64,000 nucleotides of DNA from positions 57,751,962 through 57,815,961 of the forward strand of contig JACMZG010000008.1 of assembly GCA_018340805.1 (NCBI GenBank), given 5' to 3'. Each line of letters opens with the position of its first letter. Positions within the stretch are counted from its first letter, which is position 1. The stretch comes from Microvelia longipes (lineage: Eukaryota > Arthropoda > Insecta > Hemiptera > Veliidae). The notes under the pieces were generated by a model. The model worked only from the letters and a program-made list of their open reading frames with translations, made no database searches and was not told the DNA's origin. This document shows positions 11,290 to 25,799 of this stretch, one piece after another. A program made the translations under genes and the position numbers.

Positions 11290-13780
11290 CTCTAAAAAAC
11301 ATTTTATAACGCTTTTTACAAAAGAAGAGTTATAAAGTTTTAAGGTCTTCCTACAACCAGAAGTCTACCGCTCTGCTTGCTAATACATTTACTCAAATAA
11401 TTATAGGTTTCAGATTAACTTTATCCATTTGAAATTTAAAATTAAAAAACCTATGCCATATATGTACCTTATATTTTTTAATTTTCCTTATTTTACCGTT
11501 GGTATATTTTAACTTATATATTATATACTGTAAACTACATTATTGAATAATATTACAAGAATTACTATTGTTAAAAATGCTGAAGTTAAGCATAGTATTT
11601 TTAGCTTGATAATAGAGTCACACATCAGCATAACCCTCTTAGGACCAAAGCTTAAATTTGAACTAAAAGCTCTAGATTTCTGCATGTTTTTGATTTTTTT
11701 TAAAAAAGAAAAAAGCTTATTAAAGGTAATCCTTTTTTTTTGTTTGCTAACAAACTGTAGGGTTATCATAAGAGCTAGGTAGTGTTATTACAGTGAGTAA
11801 CCATTAGGATAATAACATTTGCATTTTACTCTCACTTGCTATTATATCCTTGAGTCTAGTAAAATTTTTCATGGTTTACTTCGCTTCCACATAATTGTTA
11901 CATTTGTTGCCCATTCGCTAAAAAAATACTAAGGTAAATAAAACTGCTTTGTGACCCTCTTAAAAAAATGTGTAACAGTAGAAAGCTTTTAGCAGCCTTT
12001 GCCCTTTGCAAGGGATTACACTTTTTTTGGTATACATGTAGCCCCTTATAATGCTGCAGTTCGGGTAGGTTTACTTTTATTGCTTCACCTCCCTGTTGAA
12101 TGAAAGCAAACTTAGTTATTCTACAGGTGTAGTTAGATAGCAGTGTTTCAAAACTCCACACTCCTCCATCTCCATTTTGGTGTTTTTCTATTCTAGTTTC
12201 CTAAGAGTAAGCAGGTTTTTCCTTTTTTTTTGTTGGTTTGCTCTGATAGGATATTGGTTGTAATTGATAGCCATGGTTGCCACTAAACCTCTCATTCATT
12301 CGATTAACACCTTTTTTCCTTCTGTTGAACTGAATTTTTTTTATCTTTTTCCACTTTCACAAATGAAATGTGTACCTGTGTTGGAAATAAATCTACCGGG
12401 GTTTTTATTTATTTTTTATCAGCACTTTAGTTCGTGCTTTGGTTTAATTATTTTTCCTAGAATTAAATTCATTGATATTTTTAGTATTAAATAATTTTTA
12501 TGTAATATTTGTTGCATTATTGCATGTGTCTACGCCATTTGATACTGCAGAGTTTGCACACACGTGACGTAATTTTACTACGTTTTTTTTTAACGGGAAG
12601 AAATTTAATCCCAGAAAGTATAGGTTTTTGTACCGGTTTACCTAGTATATCTTCTTAGATAAATTAACACTGCGTGAACTGCCTCAGGTAGAACCTATCC
12701 TACAAGCTCGAATATTTAAGTTTGGCAAACATTTTTATTGTAAATAGTATTTATAAAAAAAAGAGTGCATAGCTTGGGCTATGAACACCAGACCTTCGGT
12801 GATAAATTTGATCACGGCCTTATTCCTGATGAAACGCAAGGCTCTGAAAAGACGTCAAGCTGTGTTTAGACTATTAATTATTCTTCATTCACTATGTAAA
12901 TGTTAATTTTAATTGCAAATAATTTAAACTAAATTTTGTCTTTGTGACACGTAAAACTTATACTATACCAGATCGTTCAGTTATACCTATACATATATAC
13001 GTCTCTTCTAATATAATCTACAGATATAATAGGCAATTAGTATCAAATGTGACAGATAAATACTATTAGATAACATAACCCGATTATAGCTTTATTGGTT
13101 GAATAAATTATAATAAGGCAGGCTTGGTTTTTATGAACAAGATACCACTCCTTCAGAGATCTATTGTCACTTAGATTATGTTTTATTTCATTGTTAACAA
13201 TGTAATACAATTGTCATAGCAATAGATAAACAAGATTTGATAACAGTTCAAAAAGATGTTTTCTCTGCATTTACTTCCTAGTTTAATATGTAGGAGTAAT
13301 TGTGTTTTTTATGTTTTGACTATGCAAATATTGTTTGCATAACCCATAAAAATTTATATTATATATATCATAATGCAAAATGTGAAATAGTTTTATTGTT
13401 ATATTATTTAGATACGAATTTCATGGTACCGAGATACTTCTCCGTACTAGTTAGGACTCGGTCAGATTATTCTTTTATTGCGATAAGGTTAAGATGCTAT
13501 CACTCCGGTCTCGCTGCGATTAACCGTAGAATATAACAGTGATCAATGTGAGGGGGGTCATACCTGCAACAAGGGTGTACCATCGCTCGTCATCAGAATG
13601 TCATGCATTACCCTAAGCTTATGGTGTTATTACGTATACCTCAGAATAATAAAGTAACCCAATGATATGTGTGTTATATTTTGAGGTTATTAAAGCGTTG
13701 AAAAGTATTTTAATCATATAATAATACGAAAACTATGTTATATGATGGATTAAGATGTGGAGTGCTATGATAAGAAGTCT
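11290..13780. other. AT-rich intronic DNA, nothing firmly recognised
   Basis: Short open frames at 11521-12494 are T-rich and look non-coding. GC-richer patches near 12770-12870 and 13420-13660 could be old repeat fragments, but I found no partner in the window. Confidence 0.45.
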
Positions 13781-13785
13781 CTCCA

Positions 13786-14008
13786 CTCATTATAATTAAC
13801 TAATAACAAAGCCGGCTTTTAACCATTAACGGTAGTCATCAGTGCCGATGAGTATTAAAAAGTAGAGTCTGATGGTACACACTTGACTCTACTTGAGTCA
13901 AGTGTGTACCATTAGACTCACTACTGATCTACTTTTTAATATTCGTTGTCACTCATGATGACCGTTAACAGTTGATAGCCGGCTTTGTTATTAGTTATTT
14001 ATAATGAG
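13786..14008. mobile_element. Foldback element with hammerhead-like arms (Penelope-like?)
   Basis: A 223-bp element, inverted over almost its full length. It opens CTCATTATAATTAACTAATA with AACAAAGCCGGC following, and closes with the complement. On the minus strand of the left arm, CTGATGA (13836-13842) is followed by a short hairpin and AAAAGCCGGCTTTG. The right arm on the plus strand has CATGATGACC ... GATAGCCGGCTTTG. This is the layout of a degenerate hammerhead core with a palindromic stem III, as in Penelope-like retroelement termini. Confidence 0.6.
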
Positions 14009-14171
14009 AAGACGGACGAAAACTTGTTTTGTTTGATTTCTTCTTAAAATTACGTTCTTATGTTCTCCAAAGCATTTGAATACCTGTGTTTATACTTGGC
14101 AGCCTAGTTTTAACCCCATTAATAAATTTATTAATTTTTATATATCTTTTGCTTAGTTTGACTTTTAATTT

Positions 14172-14290
14172 TCCTTATTTATACCGTAGATATAAAGGAA
14201 AAGTATTGTGTTAGCGAAAAATACGAAACCAGAATTTCACCTGAATTATTTGTTTCTGGTGTTTTTAAGACTTCCTGGTTTTTAAAAGTT
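14172..14290 (+). mobile_element. 5S-composite repeat, 5' terminal fragment
   Basis: CCTTATTTATACCGTAGATA, AGGAAAAGTATTGTGTTAG and CTGGTGTTTTTAAGACTTCC match the 5' end of the copies at 59686 and (minus strand) 56030. Similarity then fades. Confidence 0.65.
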
Positions 14291-14299
14291 ATTTTGCGG

Positions 14300-17200
14300 T
14301 AAGACATTAATTAATGATAGATGTAACAAACTTTTGGATACAATTTAAGTAATGCAACAATACATATATTTCATATATACGTATTAAATAAATTAGTACG
14401 TAAAAAAGCCATCAAACCTTTTTAATTTGCTTCATATGTATTTTGTGATAAGGTATATGGCATAAGTTAAAAACTGTCAAAAGTTATAGGGCGTCAAAGT
14501 AGTTTCAAAATGGGGACTAATATCAAAATGAAATTTTGTGGATCTATTTGTCTCTAGGAGGTAGATTTTTGTCAATTTTAATCTCAATTGAGATTAAATA
14601 GAATTTAGGAGAAGTATCCTATTTAAGAAATTATTTATCGCAAAAAATCCAAAGGTAACTTTAATAAATCAAACCGCAACTTGAAAAACTGATTGTTATT
14701 ATTCTGTTTTCCCCCTCTTGCATGAAGGTAAAATCTTTATCCCCCCACGGGAGAAACTAGTCGTTATTCCCGAGCTGTAATGAACTTCTTCAACTTCCCC
14801 TTTTGAACTAAATGAATTCCTAGGAAAGCCTTGAAATTTAAATCATATGGTTCCTTTGACTTGGGCCTTACGAACCAACGAGCTAAAACTCGCTTTTCAC
14901 CCTTGGTAAGTCAATATCTATATAATAAAATGTTTCAAGACAAGGAAAATAAGATTTTCATAGAAATAGGACAAAAACAAATTCTTGAGAGCCTTATGAG
15001 TATAAAAAGATTTTCTTTTATAAACCTTTAATAAGCTTTGCTGCTGTATTTATCAAATATTAATGCTATTTCTGTTTTTTCTTCATACCAGGTATTTACT
15101 TACACCGTCTACTTGACTCGACTTACAACATTTTTATTCCTTTATCGACTCTATAAATAAAATAGTAACGTACGATTTTTTTTCTCCACATAATTTTTAT
15201 ACAACATTTTTTAAAGTCATAATTTCAAGAAGTTGTAATAAAAAAGCACTAGAGAACACCGTATTTCTTAGCTTAATGTATTGTAAACAATCTCTCGATA
15301 AAAAATTATTATTATCAACACGATCGAAATAAATTATATTTATTTCTTTGAAGATTGGATGAAAAAAAGTTCTTTTCTTACTTAATGAGGACAACGAGCA
15401 CGCGCTAAGCATTTATTAAATTCGAACAAGGATAATAAATATCCTTAACAATATATGAAATTACTGTAAATTAATTTCAGTCAGGTTTTTAGCATACATA
15501 CAGTCAGGTTTTAATTAAATATAAAATGTTTCACGCCTGAGCTTTAATTGTTTTGAGTATGAGAGCAACTAGACAGTTGTGAAGGTTTAATGAAGGTCTA
15601 ATTGGAATTATAAAGCTGTAAGATACATGAAGTGTAGATATAGAATATATATAGTGTAGATATAAAATATATATAGTGAAGATAGCTAGCAACGAAAGCA
15701 TGGTAACGGTAGAATTATATGCATAGTTATTCAGCAAATAGAATATTTACGTGTGTACTTATGTATTAGGTAAAGAGAGATATTCTTTTACATGTTGGAA
15801 AACATACGTCTAGGAGTTTACCTTACTCGGCCCTTGAAAAAATTATCTGTTTTTAGTTTCTTCTGTGCCAAAAATGATTCGCTTCCATTATTAAATAGAC
15901 GCACACAAGTGTATAATGTATGTATCTTATTAACGTTAGTTTTTAACTGTCGTTTGATTTATGTTTATTGTGTTTAATATATTATTTTTTTAATATTATT
16001 GACTGTTTGGTAATAAATATAATAATTACTCTATTTGACTACAATACGTTTAATGTTGAATATTAATTTGTGAAGAAAGGTTTTGTATTGTATTTTTTCA
16101 TCAAATTATAATTAAAAATATATTATATTATGAACTTATAATCTGATCAATACAATTATATCGATATTATGTATTCTTATATTATTACGTAAAATATTAA
16201 GTTAAGAGAAGAAAAGGAGTTTAAAATTGATAGCGTGAGTTGGAAGTAAGATTACATTAAACTTAGTCCCTTATACTGTTCAATTTAAAAGTCATTACTA
16301 TGCTAAACCTAAATAGCTTTGGAATCTTTTCTAATATAACTAGGGAACTTTTCTACCTTATTTTTTATTCGAAAATGACCCCTTTTTCAATCTACTCAAC
16401 AGAAAAATATAAATCTCTTAAATAAATGAAAAATATATAAAAAGGACTGATAAAAAATACATAAAAAAGTTTCTTTGATAAAGTTAAAAGGAGGTAAGGA
16501 AGGATTGGTTATTAATCCAATATATTTATCTTATTTCTTTACTACTGTATCCTTATTGATGTGGAATCCCTCAGGATTTCATACAGAGAATATATTAAAT
16601 AAAAAGGATTATTTACTTTATACTTACCTCGGTATAAGAGTCTATAGTATATCTTATGTGTGTGTGTAAAATGTGTAAAATTAAATTGTCAACTTCAAAG
16701 TTAAAGCTTAGTATACATGATATAATATTAAAGGTATAATGTTCCATCTTACGCAATTTTTCTTATTAATTTTAACTGTTTATTTTGAAAAAAAATTGGG
16801 TCAAAAAAGGAGGAAGGACCAATGGACCCAGTGTAATTACTTCCACAAATGTTTAAACCAATTTGGTCTCAAACAGCATTGTGAAATAGTATTAAAGCTA
16901 CCATTAGAAAAAAGTATCTAGTTGTATTCGTTAGAACGATGGTTGGGTCATTTTAGTCAAAACCAGCTAGAAATTATTTTTGATATTGGATTAAAATGTA
17001 TTTAAAATGTTGGTAGTTAAAAATGTAGTCAAAATAAGTGGATACACGTTCTTAAATGGCAGTACGAATAACAAAACTACGTTTAATTTTGCTTCTCTAT
17101 TAGTAAATTGTTTATTTGTTTAGACTGGCTGGAGAAATTGCACGAGAACCTAATATTGTCTCTTTTTAAGTACCTGATAAAACAAAGAAGGATCTAAAAA

Positions 17201-17740
17201 TGTAATTATTACAATAGATCTAGTTGGCACTTCAGTTTATTTAAAATTGTAACACTCATGTTTACACTTATATTTACTATAAGATTTAAATTCTGTGCAA
17301 CTTTGTTTTTCATTCGTAAAATGAATAAGTTAGTGTGCTGGAAAGATATGAAATGAGATGTGTGAGAGCTGTTAGAAGGATAAAATGATAAGATCAAAGG
17401 ATGAGTCCAGATCCAGTATGACCTACATACTGTCATAGTTTCACTTCACTTATCTTTTACTCTCTGACCTTCTTCCCCCATTGACTTTTATCCTTGATTT
17501 TTTACAAACTTAAAAAAAATAGTAATTAAATTAAAGAAATAGAAGTCTCTTAATTGTAGAAAAAATTGACACTCCTATTTTTGTCATGTCCACGCGTCTT
17601 TAGCTCCTTTTTACATTTTGTAGATCGAAAAAATAGTGCACGTATAAGTACATGTTTGCACTTCTTGTAAACCCAGTACAGGCAAAGTAAGGCAAAAAAC
17701 CCGAAACATGGTACAAAAATGAAGTCTTATTTGAGGTAAA
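14300..17740. other. AT-rich intronic DNA, minor palindromes only
   Basis: A 20-bp perfect palindrome, TTAATCTCAATTGAGATTAA, lies near 14578. A short duplicated ATATATAGTG(T/A)AGATA motif lies at 15640-15690. No gene is supported. Confidence 0.5.
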
Positions 17741-17750
17741 ACTGATTTTG

Positions 17751-17800
17751 AAAAAAATTTAAAATGTTGTCTCAAAGTAGTATCCATTTTAAATTTTTTT
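17751..17800. repeat. Perfect 16-bp inverted repeat
   Basis: AAAAAAATTTAAAATG at 17751-17766 and CATTTTAAATTTTTTT at 17785-17800 form a perfect stem with an 18-base loop. It is AT-only, so it may be chance or a decayed element. Confidence 0.6.
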
Positions 17801-17829
17801 AAAAATTTAATAATTTTTGAATAAAATAT

Positions 17830-20800
17830 TTTTTTATAAAAACTAGTTTTAAGTGCTTTAAGTCCAACAAGACCTCGATCTCGTGGCTAGTGCAGTCCTC
17901 TAGTTATTAAAGATTAAAAAGCGAGCCTATAAATCACCTAATCACATTCCTTGGTTTAGTCCTCAATTCACCTTTGTAATTTAAAAAATGGATTTCTTTT
18001 TATATTTTGGTAGTTGAGGTTAGACCAGCTGACCTCAGAGAAATACTTAAGTATTTTCTCTGTCGTCCTTCTTTGAGCCACTGAGGATTACAAGTGTTTA
18101 CTCATGTTTTCTAGCACATGATGTCTAATTAATTCTAATGCACATGACTCTGCTATAAGTTTCTTTTTCCATTAAGGTCTGTCTCATCTTTTTTTATTTT
18201 AATAAAACGCATAGCACAGTACACTATGGCATCTAACATTTAGCTATACTGTACACCTCTTTTCTATACACAGTCATAATAACATAAATAAATGTCTGTG
18301 TTTATAACAAAATATACCTATGACTTCTAAAATGGCTCTTATTTATTTTTATTTAGTGGAAATTTTAAAAAATTATACAAAATTGTAAATTGTAACTTTT
18401 CTCTTAGTTTTTCTCATGTCGCCTTAAAATTAAATAATTTTAAATCTGATTAAAATATGGATCTGATTCTAAATGGAAAATGTCCGTCTAGCAGTCTAGC
18501 GTGAATATAAATTTCAGGTGGCAGCAACGAGGTCTTTTAAATGAAAGTTGATGTATTTTAATTTCTCTTTTTAAATGTTTCGAGTCTCGAAGTTAGTCGC
18601 AGTGCTTTTTGACAACTAATTTCGAAAGATAACGAAATTCAGAAAGTTTGGAAGGGGGAATGGAGAGTAGTAAATTGTAACATTTTTCCTTCCACGGTCT
18701 GTCTTGAAAATAAGACGTTCAGTTAAAAACTTTTTCTCTGATGAAAAAGTTAATAAATAAATACAAATATTAGTATTTACTAATATAATGAATAGGGTTC
18801 GGGGCAAAAAACCTTGTTGCAAACAAATTAGAATGAAATAATTGTAAAATAAGAATTATTCATTCCCTTTTTATGATTTTTCTTTCATCTAAAGTTATAG
18901 ATGAAAACAGTGCAATAAGGCAAACAATGCAGCTGTGCAGAAGATTTGACTAAAGTTCTTTCTAAGCCAAATCTTGTGAAACACCTTAGTACACCGTAAC
19001 TATTTTAAACCTCGTGAAGACATATTTGTTTACTGAATAACTTCATACGAGCCTTCATATTTCTTCTTGAAATCTTAATTTCAAGATTAAGCTCTATACA
19101 ATTAATACTTCTATTGTATTTGTTTGTTACACTCTATTAATTGTTATTTATTATTTCTATAACACTGTATACAGTGTTCATTAAGACTTAGACCTCCCTT
19201 TAAACTTTAAAATTACTTAAAAATTATTTAAAGATAATTATTAAAATAAGTTTCAATGGTAGGTGTACAATTCTTTTCGTGTCTTAACCAACCCCAGAAA
19301 TAAATAAGTTAAATGATATATTTTTTTCGGTTGTATTGTAATCTAAAATGGATTACCTTAAAATGAAATGATCTTACATATATTATTTCAAATTAATCTG
19401 TTTGTTTTTCGTGCCTTTATTAAATTTTCCAATGTTTGGACTTTTGTGATCAATAAATGCTAAGAGAATAGGAACTTTTTCACACTGTATTATAACGTAT
19501 TAGAATGATAATTTATTGCAATTTATCTTAGAGTTTTAGAGATAAGTTCTTATCCTCGTAAGGCTATACGATATATCTTTCTCAGATGTATCACTGTGTC
19601 CTTCAAACCATAAATTCGCCACTATAGTTTACTATATTATTTACTTAACTTGTTCACAGTTACTTTTAAAACCTAAATCCTAAAACTTTCTATTTGTTTA
19701 CGTAATAAATCAATCGAACTATAATCGATTTTAGTTTAAAATAACCAAAATGTGAACATTATAAGGGAAAAAATAACATCTTGTAAACCCATATCAACTT
19801 TCTATAATCATCCGTGTCAGTTATGCCTGATTACTTCTTTAGCACATCTCTTTTATTTTCTTCTCATTTCACTAATTAGTAATACGTGTAAGCACAAACA
19901 ATTTTAAAATTAAAAACAAATAATTGATATTATTCCGCATCAATTACCATGTTACTTAATTTATGTAATATTTACTTGTTTAATAGATTTAAAAAGTTAA
20001 ATGATTATTTCAACCATTATTTCGTTTAATTTAAACGTAAAAAGTTAGATAATTTCATAGACGTTTCAAATGCATTTGTTTTTCATTATTATGTATCTAG
20101 ATCTAGCGTGTTAAAACTTAGTATCTAAGACCTCAGGTCTCTTAAAAAGTTTTTTTTAACTAAGAACATTTTTCCGTGAATTACTAAAAGAAACTGTTTA
20201 GTTAAAGTGGAACAGAATAGCGTGTAAATGCACCGCCGAAAAAAACTCTCTCTGATATTCTTACGTATAGGTAGAAAAAAGTAAGAAAAAAACAAAATAC
20301 TTTTATTTTAAGAGAAAAAGGAAAGACGGTGGAGGGAAACAGTAGAGCTTACAAAAGCACCTGGTTAAGTAGTAAAACTAAAGTACGTTTTTAGTAGAAA
20401 TGGTAAAAACAAGTATATATATATCTTCTTAGCAGTTAACTGAAATTGTTTGTTTTAATTATTGTAAATTTTTTATGAACTTGTGTCTGCTTAGACATAG
20501 AAGAGAAATCAGTACTTTTTATTAGGATCCAAGTTTATCAATTATTTATATAAGTGAAGATTTTTTTTATTTAAAAACGAAAAATGAATGAGGGAAAAAT
20601 GAAATATGATCTTACAGATTTAAAAGCAACAGAAAATCTATAAAAGGATGACTGAAGTGATGGAACAGAATCAGAGTGAGAAGAGACAAGCCAAAGTTTT
20701 CTCTATTTTATTTCAAATCGATGAAGTAGAGGAAATAAAGCTTTCAGCGTGGAAACGGCACGATGTTACGTCTAGTCAATAACACTACGGAAATACAACA

Positions 20801-23800
20801 ATTTTCAATGAAAGTAAACTTTTATAAAAAAAGTTAAAGAATTAAGTTATTGGGTGTTTACTTAACTGGTGCAGTGTTAGGCTGGGAAAGACTACAACAT
20901 TGTCAACATGTATGGAAATCATATTTCACACTCGACCGATCTATAATGCAATTGCCGTAGCTTAATATTCATAATATTCTTTCACCCTGTATAAACTGAG
21001 TATTCGAGTGGAACAAGCTTTTAAATAGCAAAAAATCACTTTATGAAAAGATCAAAATATAATCAATATAAACTCAACTAAATATTAGAATTGACAGATA
21101 AAATATGAACGGTAATATTTAACGAAGACTTAATATCATGATTAAGAACTAATTACCCTGACCTGTCCTCTATTTTACTTATAGGGAATTTTCATTAAAA
21201 AATTACACTTATGAGAGTTGTGACGGATGATGGATGTGGAAAATAAAAAAAAATGAAGGAGGGGGGTTGACCCCATTTTTCATGATAATTTAGTTATGTA
21301 TTAACATATTCCAAATAATTAATATACCGGTAATATCAAAGTACATAACATGAGAAAGTGCAACGGAGCTATCTACTTCAATAATAACCCTAACTTCGTC
21401 TTTAGACTAATAAGCTTAAATAATACTACTGTGATTTACTAATACAGGGCCAGCTTGCTCTGATCTACTCTAAGCTACTCTAATCTGATTTAGTTTGTCA
21501 CATTTCTCAAAAAACTCAATAGCTGACGTTCACTGTATAGTTGGTTAAAAGAGACTAATACTTAGAGAGAGGATACAACAGCATTTATCATTTCCTGTCT
21601 AGGTTAGCACCATAACATTGGTGACGTTATTTTTTAATTTGTCTTAATGATTAAAATGTCGCGTAAATATTAAATTATTTTTCCTCAATTTTCTCTGAAT
21701 TTAAGTGAAATGAATGAATAATCTATTGCATTTATTTTTTAATTATCTGTGTTGTATAAAATGATTTATTGTGACATCACTAATAAATACCCTCCATTTG
21801 TAGATTCCATTATAAATATGTGCTCGATAATGGTTGTAGAGAGGTAGGGAGTATCTAGTCACCCTCTAGGGGGATTCTAGTAGGAGTAAGTACCGTTATG
21901 GCACCCAATGGAGATTTGTCATGTTATTTTACCTATAAAGTCCCCTTTCTAAGTATTAGTCTTTTAGATTTGGTCATAGTTGCCCATGTACCTAGACGGA
22001 TTAGGTGTTACTATTATCAACAAATATTAGTATTAGATATAATAATTTAAAGAATTGATAACTGAGCCTAAAATCTTGATTCCTCTACCAAACCGTACCA
22101 TCGTATATACCAACCGTATACATCGTATATTAGTGTATTTTAACAGTTTAATAGAAATTTTACAAAAGTTATTAATATTTCTTTACGTTTTAATTATTAT
22201 TATTTTTAACTAAGTGATTTCGACTTATACCTGCTATTTAAGTCATATCCATTATCCAAAAAGTATTAGTATGCCACTCATATACATATCTTAGGGAAAA
22301 GAGAAAACATTACGTCATCATTTTAAGTATTTAAGTTTGACAAATCTAAATTTTTCTACTGCCGAGTAAATTTATTTGCAAAAAAATTTAATTATTTGCT
22401 GTGTAAGACATTAAAATTATGAGAAACAAAAAAAGGAAATTATAATTAAATATTTTTAAAAAATATAGACGGAAATAGTATTAAGTAAAAAAAATTTAAA
22501 AAGTTGGTTAAGTTTATCTTCTAGAAAAAGTTATGTAAAGAATTTACTTAGAAAAATAATTTAATACAATCTTAATCAATTATAAATTAATTAAAATATG
22601 ATGAGTTTTCAACCAAGACATCTTTAATTTGTGGTTTAGAAAGATTTTTTAAAGAAATCTTCATCTAATTACTTTTTACTTATCTTCATTTTATTGTTAG
22701 AGTAATTTAATATTCTACTTAATTTTCAATGTCTGTAACTCTTACAATAGTTATTTACTTTAACAAGATTTTTATAAATGTTTTTGTGTGAGTATGGTTT
22801 TAAATTTAACAAAGATCATGCTTTTTTTAACTTTAGTGTAATTAGAATATATTTTTTCCTTTAGCTGGTGGAACTAAAGAGATGTTCTTTAAAAAGATTC
22901 ATCCAAAAATATTCAGATTACTTCTAATTTTTTTAAACACTTCCAACGTTCCATTTAATAGAGACAAGAAAGAGTTTTTCTTGAATCAATGGAATTAACA
23001 ACTCGAGACCTTATCACAGTAACTAACGCTTCTAGCCTTCTACTGAAAAATTATACCGTCATTAGTAAGAAGTTTAAGATTAAGATTACACAATTGCACT
23101 TCTCTTTTTAAATCTACCAATTTTTAAGTTTTAATTCACTCGATTTAGTCCATGAATAGAGTTTTGTTGAATTAATCATTCGCTGGATTTTTAACAATAT
23201 TAATGTTTACTAAGCTTGCATTTCATTTTATTTTTATTCATATTTTATGAGAATAGTTAATCACTTGTCGAGAAAGACCAATGACAGACCGTAGTTATTT
23301 TTTAACTAAAATATTTTTCTGATAAAATTTAAATTTAGTGACGGTATTTTTTTTTTATTTTCGTTGGGCTATTTGAATTCCTTCTCTTGTTTTACCCTGC
23401 TCTTCTTTTATTTTGTTTTTATTGTTCGATCGAGTTTTTTTTGTAATTTATTTTAATAGAGTATTGACTTGTTTAACTAAACTATTATTACCTTTTAAAC
23501 AGTTTAGTGCTTCAAGTTAAGAAAATTTTAATATATCGTTTTTAAAAATTAAAATTTAAATAAGAAATTATTCGGAAAATCGATCTGGTAAGTTGGGTTT
23601 TGAGAGCAAGAACGTTGGAGCAATAGTTTCTGTAAAATTTCGGTGCAACGTTTTATAAACTTCATAAAGGTAGCAAAACTTAAGAACCTAAAATTAGGTT
23701 CAAAAGACATTAAAAGAACTTCGTGATCCGGCCGAATTCAACAGAACTATAAAAATCAATTTAAATGTATTCTCAGAAATATATACCTTAACAATTTTTC

Positions 23801-25740
23801 TCATAAAAAACATCAAATTCTAGTTAAGAAAGTAAAATAATTGCTGTAAAAATGATTATGCTAATACAATTTTAACCACATTTTTGCATAAATAATTCAC
23901 TGAAGAATAACACAATAATACTGAATAATTAATTATTTATACAGGTCGTCAGAGATAGATACAAAAGGATTAAAAACAGATCTCTAACAAATATTCCTCT
24001 CTAACGCCAAAGGCGAAATTGATAATGTAATTAAAAATGTATAATTGAAGTTTGAAAATTGTAATAAATATTAACACCAAAATATTTGAAGTTATTAGTT
24101 TAACTGTGATACTATTTCAATTAATTATGTTATACATTGGTGGTGTTTTCTGCTCATGACAATAAAGATATAAACTTAATGCTAGACTGTTTTATACTCT
24201 ACGGGTTCTCAAAATTTATGTTACCACCTATCACCAACCAGTCAATATAATATTTGGCGTACCACCATGCTTTAAATACGTATATATTATAAAGCCTGGA
24301 ATTAATAGCCCCCTCCTATTATTATATAATAAGCCCCAGGAAAGTAAACAATAAAACGGCATCCCTTTTAACCCATATTAACTATGTTTATTTTTGAAAA
24401 GTTAATAAAATAACACAAAAATGTAAATAAACAGTTGTAATGGCACATTTTCTAATAGATATAATTATGACTAAAAAAGAAAAGTACTCAAAAATAATCT
24501 TCTTTCAATATAAAAAATGAGGTTTTTCTTTCAATTTACGGTATAAATGAGGAAAAGTATATATATTGATAATAGGCTAATGACTTTAATACTTTTAATT
24601 CATAATATTATTAGTATTTGTATTTTTTAATAATAATTATTATTATTATTTAATAAATTTATTATTAATATTCATAATAAATTAATAATAAACTTAATTC
24701 ATATTGTATTTGTTTTTATAATTTTTGTTGTCGTAACAGTTTTTTTACAAAAGGTTTTATATGTTTACTTGTAACGCATTAAATATTTTCGCCTACCATT
24801 ACTGGGACGAGTACTACACTTTGAAAACCCCTAGTACACACCATCAATTTACTTATAACTATATTTTTTTAGATAAAAGTTAATTTAAATTGAATGTTAG
24901 TTTAAAGCCTTGCCGTTAATCAGATTAAAACTATGTAAGGATTACTTTAAAAGGTATCGAAACATTTTTTCCGCTGATTAAAATGCTTAAAAAATATTTT
25001 TCCTATGTTTTTATAACGAATATTTACTTCATTCAAATATTAATGAATTTAAATTGAAGTTTTAATTTTTGAAATTCACAACCATTATAAAATATGAACA
25101 TTTTTTGGATTAAAAAACAAAACAAGATAACGAAGCTATAGTTAGACGATGCCATCATAGAAAATATGATAAGTTAATATGCATATTGCATATTTACCTG
25201 AATAAAGTTATATTGAACTAAATCGATTCTTCAGTGTAACAGACCTAAAGCTATCCTCAACTATAAACTACTTTATGCTTGTTAGAAATAACTATTTTAT
25301 TTCTATGTTGTACCCAGTATACAATTTTACAATCGATGAGATTATATTGTCACCTAAGTTACTATTACATTACATATATTATCATGAAATATATAAAATA
25401 AATAGCTAACTATAATCACCGTCTAACTTAGTTGTTTAATTTAACCTGTTGTTTTGCGGAATAATAATATAATACTAATAATTTCAGAAACTAGTAATGT
25501 CAAAAATTAATTTCAACATAATATACTTAACTAATATGTTTTCATAATAATTTTAAATTTATTTGTCAGTGTTGGTTGAGAATATTGTCAATTATTTTTT
25601 GCATCATAATTTAGTGATTTAACGAATTTTTAATCATACAATGACGCTAATGAGGCTGTTTGTATGACGAAAGTGGAGGAGGAAAAGGCGAGAGGATCGA
25701 TTCTCATTGACTACCTGATTTTTTTGATGATTATATATAT
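17830..25740. other. AT-rich intronic DNA, nothing recognised
   Basis: This is the longest quiet stretch. A fragment near 24525-24560 (ACGGTATAAATGAGGAAAAG) may be a minus-strand scrap of the 5S-composite 5' end. A TAA/TTA-rich patch lies at 24600-24690. No exon-like frame was seen. Confidence 0.5.
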
Positions 25741-25743
25741 GTG

Positions 25744-25745
<2 letters not shown>

Positions 25746-25789
<44 letters not shown>
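25746..25789. repeat. (CA)n-(TA)n microsatellite
   Basis: A short compound CA then TA tract. Confidence 0.9.
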
Positions 25790-25799
25790 GGTATTAGGC

